DNA from: an uncultured Litorivicinus sp.
Lineage (GTDB): Bacteria; Pseudomonadota; Gammaproteobacteria; Pseudomonadales; Litorivicinaceae
Length of the DNA: 64,000 bases
NCBI GenBank assembly: GCA_902594275.1
Contig: CACJLQ010000001.1
Span: 93,606 to 157,605 of the forward strand
Direction of reading: 5' to 3'
Shown here piece by piece: positions 39,061 to 47,329 of this stretch. How positions within the stretch are numbered: the stretch's first letter is position 1; the number at the start of each line of letters is the position of its first letter. Both the position numbers and the translations under genes were made by a program. The notes beneath the pieces are model-generated. The model made no database searches. It had not been told where the DNA came from and saw nothing but the letters and a program-made list of their open reading frames with translations.

Positions 39061-39652
39061 CAAGTTTTCAAAATCGAACGAAAAGCTCTCTATTGCAGTT
39101 AACGGATGTAACTCTGGTCTGGGGATGTTTCTAGCTAAGCATTTCTCAGCCCGTCATAGGGTCAAAAAGGTATCATCGAGGTTGCCTAATTTTGAGGGAA
39201 CTCTGAGCGAGGTCGAGGGGTACGACATATTTATTAACAACGCATCAGATCGTTTTTTTCAAGCTGAGTTGTTTTTGCATATTTATGACAAGTGGCGATT
39301 GGATCATGAAAAGTTGATAATAAATATCGGCTCGAGGGCTTCGGCCTTAAACTCGTCAATAAACGCTATATATGCTACCTCTAAAAACGCGTTGAATTTT
39401 GCTGTATCGAACTGTCTTTACAAAGATAACGAGAAGGCGTGTCGCGTCTCAATAATCAATTTAGGTGTCGTGGGCAAGCTTCCAAAAATGTCCCTAGACT
39501 TAGACCATGTAGCCACCGCAGTGGAAATGGTTATTTACGCACCCGCTGACATCGAGTTTGCGAGACTAGACATGCACCATAAGGCTCCCTACCAGACTGT
39601 GCAAGAGGCTAAGAAAAAATTAGAAACGGATACGAATTTTAAGGTTTTTTAA
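39053..39652 (+). CDS. Short-chain dehydrogenase/reductase
   Basis: A 199-aa classical SDR, short for the family. NGCNSGLGMFLAKHF is the cofactor glycine motif (TGxxxGxG type with Asn for Thr). INNAS matches the NNAG element, and GSRAS with YATSKNAL gives the catalytic Ser-Tyr-Lys. The C terminus is trimmed after the sixth strand. SDRs of this size sit beside nonulosonate genes in flagellin-glycosylation islands (PtmA type), and NeuB-like genes follow 4 kb downstream. GTG at 39053 overlaps the previous stop. Confidence 0.75.
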   Translation: MDNKFSKSNEKLSIAVNGCNSGLGMFLAKHFSARHRVKKVSSRLPNFEGTLSEVEGYDIFINNASDRFFQAELFLHIYDKWRLDHEKLIINIGSRASALNSSINAIYATSKNALNFAVSNCLYKDNEKACRVSIINLGVVGKLPKMSLDLDHVATAVEMVIYAPADIEFARLDMHHKAPYQTVQEAKKKLETDTNFKVF

Positions 39653-39654
39653 TT

Positions 39655-40563
39655 GTGTTAGAAACGGCGGATACCTTTATTCGGTACAGGCAGAACCAAG
39701 AAGACGCGCTTTTGGGCCTTAACCCAAAGTCGGGAGAACTGTCAGGTTTGTTGACCATCGAGTTTAATTTGACTGAGTTATGCAACCGGGTGTGTTCATT
39801 TTGCCCACGGGTTGATGCATCGATTTATCCAAACTTGAATCTCACGGCTTCAATTGCTTTGGTAAAAAGGGTAGCGTCGGAAATTAAGAGGGTCGGGTTC
39901 CATTCTAAGATGTCTTTCTCAGGCTTCGGTGAGCCTCTTTTACATCCTGATTTCGAAAGTGTCATTCGGCGAATCCGAAAATCTGTTCCGGATATAATTC
40001 TTGAAACCAATACTAATGGCGACAAGATCAGTGTCGACCGTTTGAATAAACTCTATGAAGCTGGTTTGAACTCAATTTATTGGAATCTTTACGATGGGCC
40101 TGATCAAATTGCTAAAGCCAGTGAGATAATCGAAGCGTCATCATTCCCGACAGAGAATGTAAGACTTCGTCCTCATTGGGAGGGGTATGATCTTGAACGA
40201 GAAGCAGGTTTGATACTTAATAATCGTTCGGGAGCGTTAGCTGGATCTGAGTTGGATTCGCCTTTGGCACGAGGCTGCAATTATCCGTTTTATAAAATGC
40301 TTATAGATTGGAATGGCAATGTATTGTGTTGTTCTAACGATTGGCTGAGAAAAAAAATAATAGGGAACATATTAACTACATCCATTGACCAAATTTGGTT
40401 TGATCCTGAATGGCATCGCTTCCGTTTGAGACTTTTGGCGGGCAGTAGAGATCAAAAACCTTGTTCGGGGTGTGATATTGACGGTACATTATTTGGGTCT
40501 GTGGCGGTCGCGCAATACACAGATGCAGCATCGAATAGATTTGTCAGTTTAAGAAATCTGTGA
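39655..40563 (+). CDS. Radical SAM/SPASM protein (first of two)
   Basis: A 302-aa radical S-adenosylmethionine enzyme. CNRVCSFC at about residues 43-50 binds the [4Fe-4S] cluster, and FSGFGEPLLHPDF is the GGEP-like motif. The C-terminal half has CNYPFYKMLIDWNGNVLCC and CSGCD, a SPASM/twitch domain for an extra iron-sulfur cluster. Such proteins in glycan loci are thought to modify sugars by radical dehydration, epimerisation or methyl chemistry. GTG at 39655 lies two bases after the SDR stop. Confidence 0.8.
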   Translation: MLETADTFIRYRQNQEDALLGLNPKSGELSGLLTIEFNLTELCNRVCSFCPRVDASIYPNLNLTASIALVKRVASEIKRVGFHSKMSFSGFGEPLLHPDFESVIRRIRKSVPDIILETNTNGDKISVDRLNKLYEAGLNSIYWNLYDGPDQIAKASEIIEASSFPTENVRLRPHWEGYDLEREAGLILNNRSGALAGSELDSPLARGCNYPFYKMLIDWNGNVLCCSNDWLRKKIIGNILTTSIDQIWFDPEWHRFRLRLLAGSRDQKPCSGCDIDGTLFGSVAVAQYTDAASNRFVSLRNL

Positions 40564-40919
40564 ATGTTAGCCCGGATGCTTCTTTTTAATTTTGACGTGG
40601 ATCAAAACTTTGGACCTTGTGAGGCCTTGGATACGATGTGGAATTGCGCGCAACGGAGACTAAAGGATTTGGAGTTGATGTGGTAATTCTCTGTCCCGGG
40701 CTTCAAGCGGAATTGACTGAGAAGAGGATTCATTGCATTTTTTAAATGAAACCAATTTTTCATTGTCTGATTTAAGGCTCGTAAATCAAACGTGGAAGGG
40801 AACGACGCTAGATTTTTAATCGGACACTGGTGACTAATTGTAGATTTTCTTAAGCTTATATTTGCCCTACTAGAGTGACCAAAAACTAGCTTGCTTGAAT
40901 GAAATTCAGCTCATGATGA
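40564..40919 (+). other. Gap with a possible 40-codon frame
   Basis: Directly after the radical SAM stop (TGAATG) a frame of 40 codons runs from 40564 to TAA at 40684-40686. It has no recognised motif and only a coupled start, so it may be a short peptide gene or the stub of a lost gene. The remaining 230 bases are AT-rich with nothing I can name and may carry the promoter of the AT-rich ligase gene. Confidence 0.3.
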
Positions 40920-42236
40920 GTGTTATACTCGATGCAAAATTCCGAAGATAAAATAAACATACCCGTGGTGTCATTTAGTTATCCTATCTTAGGAAGAAAA
41001 ATAACAAACATGGGTGTTCTCAGAATCCTACTTGCTCTAGATTTATTTTTCTCAATCTATGGAGGCTATGCGCTCGTTTCCTTCATAGAATTCATAATGA
41101 TTTTGATAGTTACGTTTGATAGAGGGATAAGAGAACGAATTTTCAAAAATTTAGACATTTCAGTGAAAATTTTACTGCTTTTCATTATTTGTATATGCAT
41201 ATCGATGTTTTGGGGTATTGCACCAGTAGAAGATCGTATCGAGGATCTTGTTTCTTGGAGGAAGGTAGTTTTGTTTCCGTTGGCTCTATTTGTTTTTAAA
41301 AATCTAGAGCATCGAATTCAATTTTTTAATTTTTTTATTTGCTATATATTTTTATATGCTTTCCTTTCATGGGCAGATTTCATCTGGAATATTTTTCCAC
41401 ATATGAAACCGGAAGAACTAGTCGAAAATAATGTTGTGCAGGGAGTGGTATTTTCTCTTACTACTTTCGTTCTAATAAATTTTATGGCAAAAAGACTTGG
41501 GTTCTTTGGCAGACATAAGATATTGAGCTTATTTGTAATTACATTGATTGCGAGTAATATTTTTGTGGTTTCCACCAGCCGCAGTGGGTACTTAGTCTTT
41601 ATTGTTTGCATGGTTCTGGCGGGATTATTTTTCTTTCGGCGTTTCTCGATTATTTTAACAATGGCAACGACTTCGCTATTTTCCGGAATTTTCTTGTTGA
41701 GCGAGAGGCCTTCTAACGAAATTTCAGAGGCCATACACGAGATTCAAACTTATTCGCATCCAGAATCAGACAAAACCTCTATTGGAATGAGATTGGTGCT
41801 GTGGGAAAATACATGGACCATGATTCAAGACCGACCGGTATTTGGAACAGGTTCAGGCTCGTTCCGCCCACAATATGCAGAGGTAGTAGCTGAAGTCCAT
41901 GGATGGCGCGGAGAAGTGAGTGATGATCCGCACAATCAATATCTGCATCTGTGGGCTGAATATGGAATAACGACTTTATTGGTTTTTTCTCTTTTCTTGG
42001 CAGCCTGTGGGACGCGAGTTGGCAACGAAGGGACAGGTCTGGTTGGTTTAGCTATCTTAGTTGGCATTTCAGCTTCTAGTTTGTTTAGTGGGCACTTCGC
42101 CTCCTTTGTTGAGGGAAGAATATTTTGGCTTGGGTTAGGTGTCGCACTCGCTGGGTGTCATTTCCGGGAGACAAAAAGTAAGGCAAATATCAATAGATTT
42201 TTCCCCAGTTTTTTGCGGGGGGGTATGACGGGTTAG
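40920..42236 (+). CDS. O-antigen ligase/polymerase-family membrane protein (copy 2)
   Basis: A 438-aa paralog of the protein at 28723-29967. It shares SWRKVVLFPLALF, SNIFVVSTSRSGYL, LSERPSNE, GMRLVLWENT, GTGSGSF and DDPHNQYLHLWAE, in the same order. About 11 helices and the periplasmic His-containing loop are present. It is visibly richer in A and T than copy 1. The start is GTG 40920 or ATG 40932. Two such proteins in one locus may divide the ligase and polymerase roles, or serve two glycans. Confidence 0.82.
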   Translation: MLYSMQNSEDKINIPVVSFSYPILGRKITNMGVLRILLALDLFFSIYGGYALVSFIEFIMILIVTFDRGIRERIFKNLDISVKILLLFIICICISMFWGIAPVEDRIEDLVSWRKVVLFPLALFVFKNLEHRIQFFNFFICYIFLYAFLSWADFIWNIFPHMKPEELVENNVVQGVVFSLTTFVLINFMAKRLGFFGRHKILSLFVITLIASNIFVVSTSRSGYLVFIVCMVLAGLFFFRRFSIILTMATTSLFSGIFLLSERPSNEISEAIHEIQTYSHPESDKTSIGMRLVLWENTWTMIQDRPVFGTGSGSFRPQYAEVVAEVHGWRGEVSDDPHNQYLHLWAEYGITTLLVFSLFLAACGTRVGNEGTGLVGLAILVGISASSLFSGHFASFVEGRIFWLGLGVALAGCHFRETKSKANINRFFPSFLRGGMTG

Positions 42237-42326
42237 GAGCATGCGGAGCGGTTTCTTCGGTACCCTAGTGTTTCAGGGGCATTTATACAAAAATGACTGG
42301 TTAAAGAGATTTGGAGTTAGAGAGAA

Positions 42327-43346
42327 ATGTTTCAGAAAATAGGTTATGCAAGTTCCTTGGTTGATAGGTTATTGCGGTGTGATTTTGCCTATCTAACGTA
42401 CCGAATCAAGTGGTGGCTGGTCTCTAGATTCGATATCGTGTTGCAGTCACCTTTGCATGTAGACATCGAGTTAACCGAGGCATGTAACTTAAAGTGCGTG
42501 ATGTGTGTGCACGGGATCGAAGGTGTCCCCGACACAGGGATGATGGACTCGAGTTTAGCTAAAGATATTATAGATCAGGCTAAAGCACTAAAAATTCCAT
42601 CTATCAAATTTAACTGGCGGGGTGAGCCTGGATTACATAAGGATTTGGTTGATCTGGTCAGGTATGCAAAGCAGGCTGGGATTATAGATGTTCAGATAAA
42701 TACTAATGGGACTGCTTTGAGCAAAAGGCGTTGGGATCAGCTGGTAGATGCCGGGATAGATAGGATTATTTTTTCCATGGACGGTGCCTCGAAGGAAACT
42801 TACGAAGCAATTCGGATAGGCGCTAAATTTGAACATCTCTGTTCTGCTATTGAGCATGTTCTCAAAAAGAAGACTTCCGAACGGCGCGCCAAGCCGGAGG
42901 TGAGATTGCAGATGGTGGCGATGAAATCAAATCAGGACGATGTTGGCAATTTCATAGCTAATTGGAAAGATAAAGTCGACGAGATCTCGGTAAAGCCAGT
43001 TACAGATCGTGGGCAAGGAAATCAATTGGCTACCGGTCACTGGATATCAACAGGGCGAAAGCGCTGCAACCAACCATGGCAGCGACTTGTGGTTGCCCGT
43101 GATGGAAAAATTTTCCCATGTTGCTCTGATTGGAATATGGAATTCCAGGTGGGAAATGCGACCACCGAATCTCTAGCCGAGGTCTGGAAAGGATCAAGAA
43201 TGGAGGAGATGCGGCAGCTGAATCGAGACAAGATGTTAGATAATTTCGAACCATGTAAGAGTTGTTTTGTCACCAGTTCTTACACGTGGAGGCAATTTAA
43301 GCCCTCCTCAGAAAAGTCTGATCTGATTCCAACAAAAAATGCCTGA
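42327..43346 (+). CDS. Radical SAM/SPASM protein (second of two)
   Basis: A 339-aa radical SAM enzyme. CNLKCVMC near residue 51 is the cluster motif, then FNWRGEPGLHKDL (GEP motif) and QINTNGTALSKRRWD. The SPASM part has CNQPWQRLVVARDGKIFPCC and CKSC. An N-terminal extension of 45 residues is basic and hydrophobic and may lie on the membrane. The ribosome binding site AGAGAG precedes ATG. Its end overlaps the first NeuB-like gene by eight bases, so the two products may act on the same pathway. Confidence 0.82.
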   Translation: MFQKIGYASSLVDRLLRCDFAYLTYRIKWWLVSRFDIVLQSPLHVDIELTEACNLKCVMCVHGIEGVPDTGMMDSSLAKDIIDQAKALKIPSIKFNWRGEPGLHKDLVDLVRYAKQAGIIDVQINTNGTALSKRRWDQLVDAGIDRIIFSMDGASKETYEAIRIGAKFEHLCSAIEHVLKKKTSERRAKPEVRLQMVAMKSNQDDVGNFIANWKDKVDEISVKPVTDRGQGNQLATGHWISTGRKRCNQPWQRLVVARDGKIFPCCSDWNMEFQVGNATTESLAEVWKGSRMEEMRQLNRDKMLDNFEPCKSCFVTSSYTWRQFKPSSEKSDLIPTKNA

Positions 43347-44352
43347 AAAAATCAAAGTCATTTGTGAAGTCGCGAGCGCTCACAATGGGTCCATAGATTA
43401 TTTGAATCATTTGATTGTCGGGTGCGTGAATGCTGGTGCTACCTTTATAAAGTTTCAGGTCTACAAACCTGATGAGCTTATCGATACCAATTCTTCAAAA
43501 TTTGAACGATTTCGGACACTTGCGCTGTCCAAGAAAGAGTGGGAATCCGTTTTGAGCTTTGCGAGGAGCTGGGGTGTCAACGTAATTATCGAACCTTACG
43601 GTCGAACTGCTTTAGCCTGGACCGAGAAGTGGATTGAGAACGATTTAGTCGTAGGCTTTAAGATCGCAAACTCTGAGATCGGGTTTTGCCAAGAATATGT
43701 GGGCCTAGCGAGGCAAAATATAGATTGTTATATTGCTGTTGGACTGGGCCTTAATGAGGCCAACTTTGATTTATCTGAAATTCAAACCTTTATTGAGAGT
43801 GCTCGCTCTAGTACGGCATTGGTCGGTATTCAACGCTACCCCACTCAAATAAATAATCAGGGCTTGAATGTCCTTTCTAAAATAAGAAACAGCCTCCCAG
43901 TGTCGATGAAACTAGGCTTTTCTGATCATACTGATTCACAAGATCGCTTTTGGAGGTATGGGTTATCTTTACTTGCTTTATGCCACGGAGTTGAGGTGAT
44001 CGAGAAACACGTGTGTTTGGATTCACAGTGGCTGGGTAGGGATCATTCCTCAAGTCTTAATCCTTTGGAGTTGAAACAGTTTTTGCGATTAGTCGACGAT
44101 TACGAAAGCGTTCAAAAAGGGATTGGATCCAACAGCCAAGAAGAAAAATATTTTGACGAACTTGCTCATGTTGTACGTGCTACAGCAGATATCGAATCTG
44201 GCTCGGTAGTGGATTTGCAAAAAGTAACATGTGGGAGGTCTGATGACGAGGATGATCTAAGAAAATCTCTGCGAATAAAGGATTTAGGAAAAAAGGCCAA
44301 CAGAAAAATTCCGAAAGGATCTATTGTCGATTTTAGTTGGGTTAACGATTGA
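43339..44352 (+). CDS. NeuB-family nonulosonate synthase (divergent copy)
   Basis: A 337-aa protein with the NeuB TIM barrel and a C-terminal SAF (antifreeze-like) domain (about residues 275-335). The barrel opens CEVASAHNGSIDYLNHLI, where most NeuB proteins read EIGxNHNG. IKFQVYKPDELI, EKHVCLDSQWLGRDHSSSL (metal and PEP side) and QRYPTQ are kept. It would condense phosphoenolpyruvate with a six-carbon amino sugar to give a nine-carbon acid. The changed first motif suggests a different substrate. It overlaps the radical SAM gene. Confidence 0.8.
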   Translation: MPEKIKVICEVASAHNGSIDYLNHLIVGCVNAGATFIKFQVYKPDELIDTNSSKFERFRTLALSKKEWESVLSFARSWGVNVIIEPYGRTALAWTEKWIENDLVVGFKIANSEIGFCQEYVGLARQNIDCYIAVGLGLNEANFDLSEIQTFIESARSSTALVGIQRYPTQINNQGLNVLSKIRNSLPVSMKLGFSDHTDSQDRFWRYGLSLLALCHGVEVIEKHVCLDSQWLGRDHSSSLNPLELKQFLRLVDDYESVQKGIGSNSQEEKYFDELAHVVRATADIESGSVVDLQKVTCGRSDDEDDLRKSLRIKDLGKKANRKIPKGSIVDFSWVND

Positions 44353-44359
44353 AAATGAG

Positions 44360-45091
44360 ATGAAAATTGCTGTTTGTATTTTTTGTAGAGCCGGATCCAA
44401 AAGATTACCGAATAAAGCCTTTTTGGATTTAGCTGGATATTCTGCGTTAGGTCTCCTTTTGCAACGCGCCAAGGTAATTCAAGATATTGCTGATGTTATT
44501 TTGTGTACGAGTAGCGAGACAGAGGATGATGAAGTAGCAAACCTGGCTGGTTTGCATGATGTAGATTTGGTAAGAGGAAATTTAAAAGATGTCTTGAGTC
44601 GAATTGAAATCGCTATTAGAGATCGTAACGTATCTTGGGTGGTTAGAGTAACTGCTGACAATCCATTTACTGACTTCGCAAGTTTACGCAACATTAACTT
44701 GAGCGATTTTTTGCGCACAGACAGAATTTACATCAAAGATTTAGCGAGGGGCCTTCGATGGGAGGCATTGAGTGTTGCGTCCATTCGTCATATTGTCCGT
44801 CACATAACACCTGCTCAAAGGCGGCATACAGAATATTTAACCTATTTTTATACTGACAATGACAATATGATTAATGCTGGCTATGTAACAGGCAAAGGGT
44901 CTTCTTCGTCTTCGTTTACTTTAGATACTATGGATGACTATGGTTATCTTTGTAAGCTATTACGATCAAAAGTTCTTCGTGATCGAGTTCCTTCTTTAAC
45001 AGTTGAAGAATTGATGAAGATTGCATCGTTACACGAGCCTCATAGATCTCAGCGATCCTTGCGGCCCAACATTTCATTCGGACTAACCTAA
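44360..45091 (+). CDS. Acylneuraminate cytidylyltransferase-like protein (SpsF type)
   Basis: A 243-aa nucleotidyltransferase. It begins MKIAVCIFCRAGSKRLPNKAF, the CTP-binding signature (RxGSxRLPxK) of CMP-sugar synthetases. WVVRVTADNPFTD holds the metal-binding Asp. It should activate the product of a NeuB enzyme as the CMP-sugar. It is the only complete cytidylyltransferase seen here, although there are two NeuB genes. I chose ATG at 44360 for the conserved N terminus; the frame opens earlier inside the NeuB gene. Confidence 0.85.
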   Translation: MKIAVCIFCRAGSKRLPNKAFLDLAGYSALGLLLQRAKVIQDIADVILCTSSETEDDEVANLAGLHDVDLVRGNLKDVLSRIEIAIRDRNVSWVVRVTADNPFTDFASLRNINLSDFLRTDRIYIKDLARGLRWEALSVASIRHIVRHITPAQRRHTEYLTYFYTDNDNMINAGYVTGKGSSSSSFTLDTMDDYGYLCKLLRSKVLRDRVPSLTVEELMKIASLHEPHRSQRSLRPNISFGLT

Positions 45092-45092
45092 A

Positions 45093-46364
45093 GTGATTGA
45101 TCTGATAGTCACTGTTTATAACAACGAACTATTTATTGAGGCATGTTTGCGCTCTATTTTTTCGCAGAGGGGATCCGAAAAAATTTCTGTGACGGTCATC
45201 GATGATGGTAGTACAGATAGTTCTCGACATGTTCTAAGAAAACTTATCACTAATTACAAATTCAATCTTATTTTAAATTCCAAAAATGTTGGACTTTCAG
45301 AGTCTTTAAATAAGGCACTTTCCACCTGCGAACAACAATTTTTCATGCGTTTAGACGGGGATGACCTGTTATTGGAGGTCGATTTTAATCGCATGATTTC
45401 TGAGTTGGTTGCAGTAAGAAGCGATATCGCGAAGGTGTTAAATGTCGTTGAGATAGACGAGAACGGTCTCCCATTAAAATTTTCACGTTTTCCTTCATCA
45501 TCCTTGCCATTAAGTGATTTTGGGGACTCATGTCCGTTAGCGGCGGGCGCGCTTTTACGACGAGAATGGTGGCAAAATCTTGGTGGATATAGAAGTTCAC
45601 AAGGAAAGAAGGAAGATCTTGATTTTTGGTTAAGATTGGCGCAGGTATTTGATATATCCGTCGAGACCTTTGAATTCGGAACATATATCTATCGGAAGTA
45701 TCGAGGATCCATGTCTGACTCTTCTCACGAGCGAGTACTTGCTATACGAGAGGTAAAGGCTAGGATAGTGGCAGAGACTCAATCAACTTTGCTTTGCAAT
45801 GTGTTCATATGGGTTGATCAAAACTATCCTGAGCATTTGACACGTCAGACTATTCTGAATGTTCTTGAGTCAAATATTGATGAGAAGCCAATTATTTATC
45901 AGCATCGGAGTTCCTCCTTTGTCCTTTCAGATTTGATAGATTCAGGGCAAATAGTTACTGTTGCAGACGGAAAGATATTCGACTTGAACAGCAAGTTGAT
46001 GTCGAGTATTCGGAACCTAAGTATTGAAGGCTGCACCCTTGTTGCTCATGGAGATATGCCTTTACCGGAAGCACATTATAAAGATTGTATAAATTCTCTC
46101 AAACTCTACGGACGAAGTTTGGTTATATCAGGGGTGCGCGATGCACATAGGCATTGGGAGATGAATTTCTCCAAGACGTCGTTTATAGGCTATGATGGAT
46201 TGATGACGAATCGAATGCAGAGGAGTAATGTTTATCGAGAAATAGGTGGTGCTTATGCCGTACTTAATCAGAGTTCCTCACAGCTGGCGCGCTTAGATAC
46301 GAGCCAGTTGTTGATCGCTGAAGTCAGTGAAAAAGAGATAGCTTACATTTATGGACAAAATTAA
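45093..46364 (+). CDS. Family 2 glycosyltransferase with an extra C-terminal domain
   Basis: A 423-aa protein in two parts. Residues 1 to about 230 are a GT2 domain: LIVTVYNNELFIEAC, IDDGSTDSS, MRLDGDDLLL and GKKEDLDFWLRL. Residues about 270-423 are not part of GT2. There VAHGDMPLPEAHY and a region around GYDGLMTNRMQ and YREIGGAYAVL resemble the second half of CMP-sugar synthetases, without the CTP-binding N terminus. It lies between a cytidylyltransferase and a NeuB gene. GTG at 45093 follows the previous stop by one base. The GT2 part is firm; the second domain is a tentative reading. Confidence 0.7.
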   Translation: MIDLIVTVYNNELFIEACLRSIFSQRGSEKISVTVIDDGSTDSSRHVLRKLITNYKFNLILNSKNVGLSESLNKALSTCEQQFFMRLDGDDLLLEVDFNRMISELVAVRSDIAKVLNVVEIDENGLPLKFSRFPSSSLPLSDFGDSCPLAAGALLRREWWQNLGGYRSSQGKKEDLDFWLRLAQVFDISVETFEFGTYIYRKYRGSMSDSSHERVLAIREVKARIVAETQSTLLCNVFIWVDQNYPEHLTRQTILNVLESNIDEKPIIYQHRSSSFVLSDLIDSGQIVTVADGKIFDLNSKLMSSIRNLSIEGCTLVAHGDMPLPEAHYKDCINSLKLYGRSLVISGVRDAHRHWEMNFSKTSFIGYDGLMTNRMQRSNVYREIGGAYAVLNQSSSQLARLDTSQLLIAEVSEKEIAYIYGQN

Positions 46365-47328
46365 TTTTATCGCTGAGATTGGTGGTAATCATAATGGGGA
46401 TTTCGCGCAGGCTTTGAGTTTAACAAGAGCAGCAATAAACTCTGGCGCTCATATTATTAAATATCAGATATATTCTGCCAGTGAGCTCGTGACAGCCAAT
46501 CAGAAGCCGCTACCACTTGCTAAAACAGTGGCAAAAACTCAGCTGGAGCGTTTTCGGTCGTTGGAATTCAGTGAAGAGCAGTGGATATGTTTGAGTAAGG
46601 TATGTCGGGAAGCTAACGTTGTGCCAGCGGCCTCCATCTTCGATGCTAAGTTGCTTCAGTCTTTGAGTCCCTATTTTGATATCTTGAAAGTAGCCAGTGG
46701 AGAAGTAACGAATCTTCCGTTACTAGAATTGACCGGATCTCTCGATAAACCAGTAATTCTCTCGACTGGAATGGCTTCTCGAGATGAAATCGGTGAGGCC
46801 ATCGCTGTATTAGATTGTGCCGATCTAACCTTGTTACACTGCGTGTCTAAATACCCGCATTCACTAATTGAAGCCGATCTGGCCCATATACAGAGACTAG
46901 CACAGATGTATCCGTATCAAAAAATAGGATATTCATGTCATTGTGAGAATGTGTACGCTGTCTACGCAGCAGCGCTAGCTGGGGCCAAGACGATAGAAAA
47001 ACACTTTACTACTGATAGGAATATCGCATTTGGCGATCATAAACATTCTATATTACCAGTGGAACTAGCCGAATTCATTGGGTGGAATGCGCGGTTTGCT
47101 GGTAACTCGGAACCGAGGGATCGGACATTATCTGTTGAAGAGTTGTCTATGCGTCGCGAAATGCGAAGAGGTGTATACGCAAATCGGATAATTGAAAAAG
47201 GCGAGATAGTTTCTGTGGATGATGTGAGGTTTCTGCGGCCGGAAACTGGGCTTTCGATTTCGCAATTTCTCTCAACGCAGCATATTGCCGAGGCACATTA
47301 CTCAAAGGGTGATCCAATAGGTTCATGA
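46351..47328 (+). CDS. NeuB-family nonulosonate synthase (canonical copy)
   Basis: A 325-aa sialic/legionaminic/pseudaminic acid synthase-type enzyme. FIAEIGGNHNGDF, IIKYQIYSASELV, VASGEVTNLPLLE, ILSTGMASRDEI and CVSKYPHSL are the standard barrel motifs. EKHFTTDRNIAFGDHKHSI is altered from the usual GPDHxxS. A SAF domain (RRGVYANRIIEKGEIVSVDDVRF) closes the protein and feeds the partner subunit's active site. It overlaps the GT2 fusion gene by 14 bases. Which nonulosonic acid it makes cannot be told. Confidence 0.88.
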   Translation: MDKINFIAEIGGNHNGDFAQALSLTRAAINSGAHIIKYQIYSASELVTANQKPLPLAKTVAKTQLERFRSLEFSEEQWICLSKVCREANVVPAASIFDAKLLQSLSPYFDILKVASGEVTNLPLLELTGSLDKPVILSTGMASRDEIGEAIAVLDCADLTLLHCVSKYPHSLIEADLAHIQRLAQMYPYQKIGYSCHCENVYAVYAAALAGAKTIEKHFTTDRNIAFGDHKHSILPVELAEFIGWNARFAGNSEPRDRTLSVEELSMRREMRRGVYANRIIEKGEIVSVDDVRFLRPETGLSISQFLSTQHIAEAHYSKGDPIGS

Positions 47329-47329
47329 A

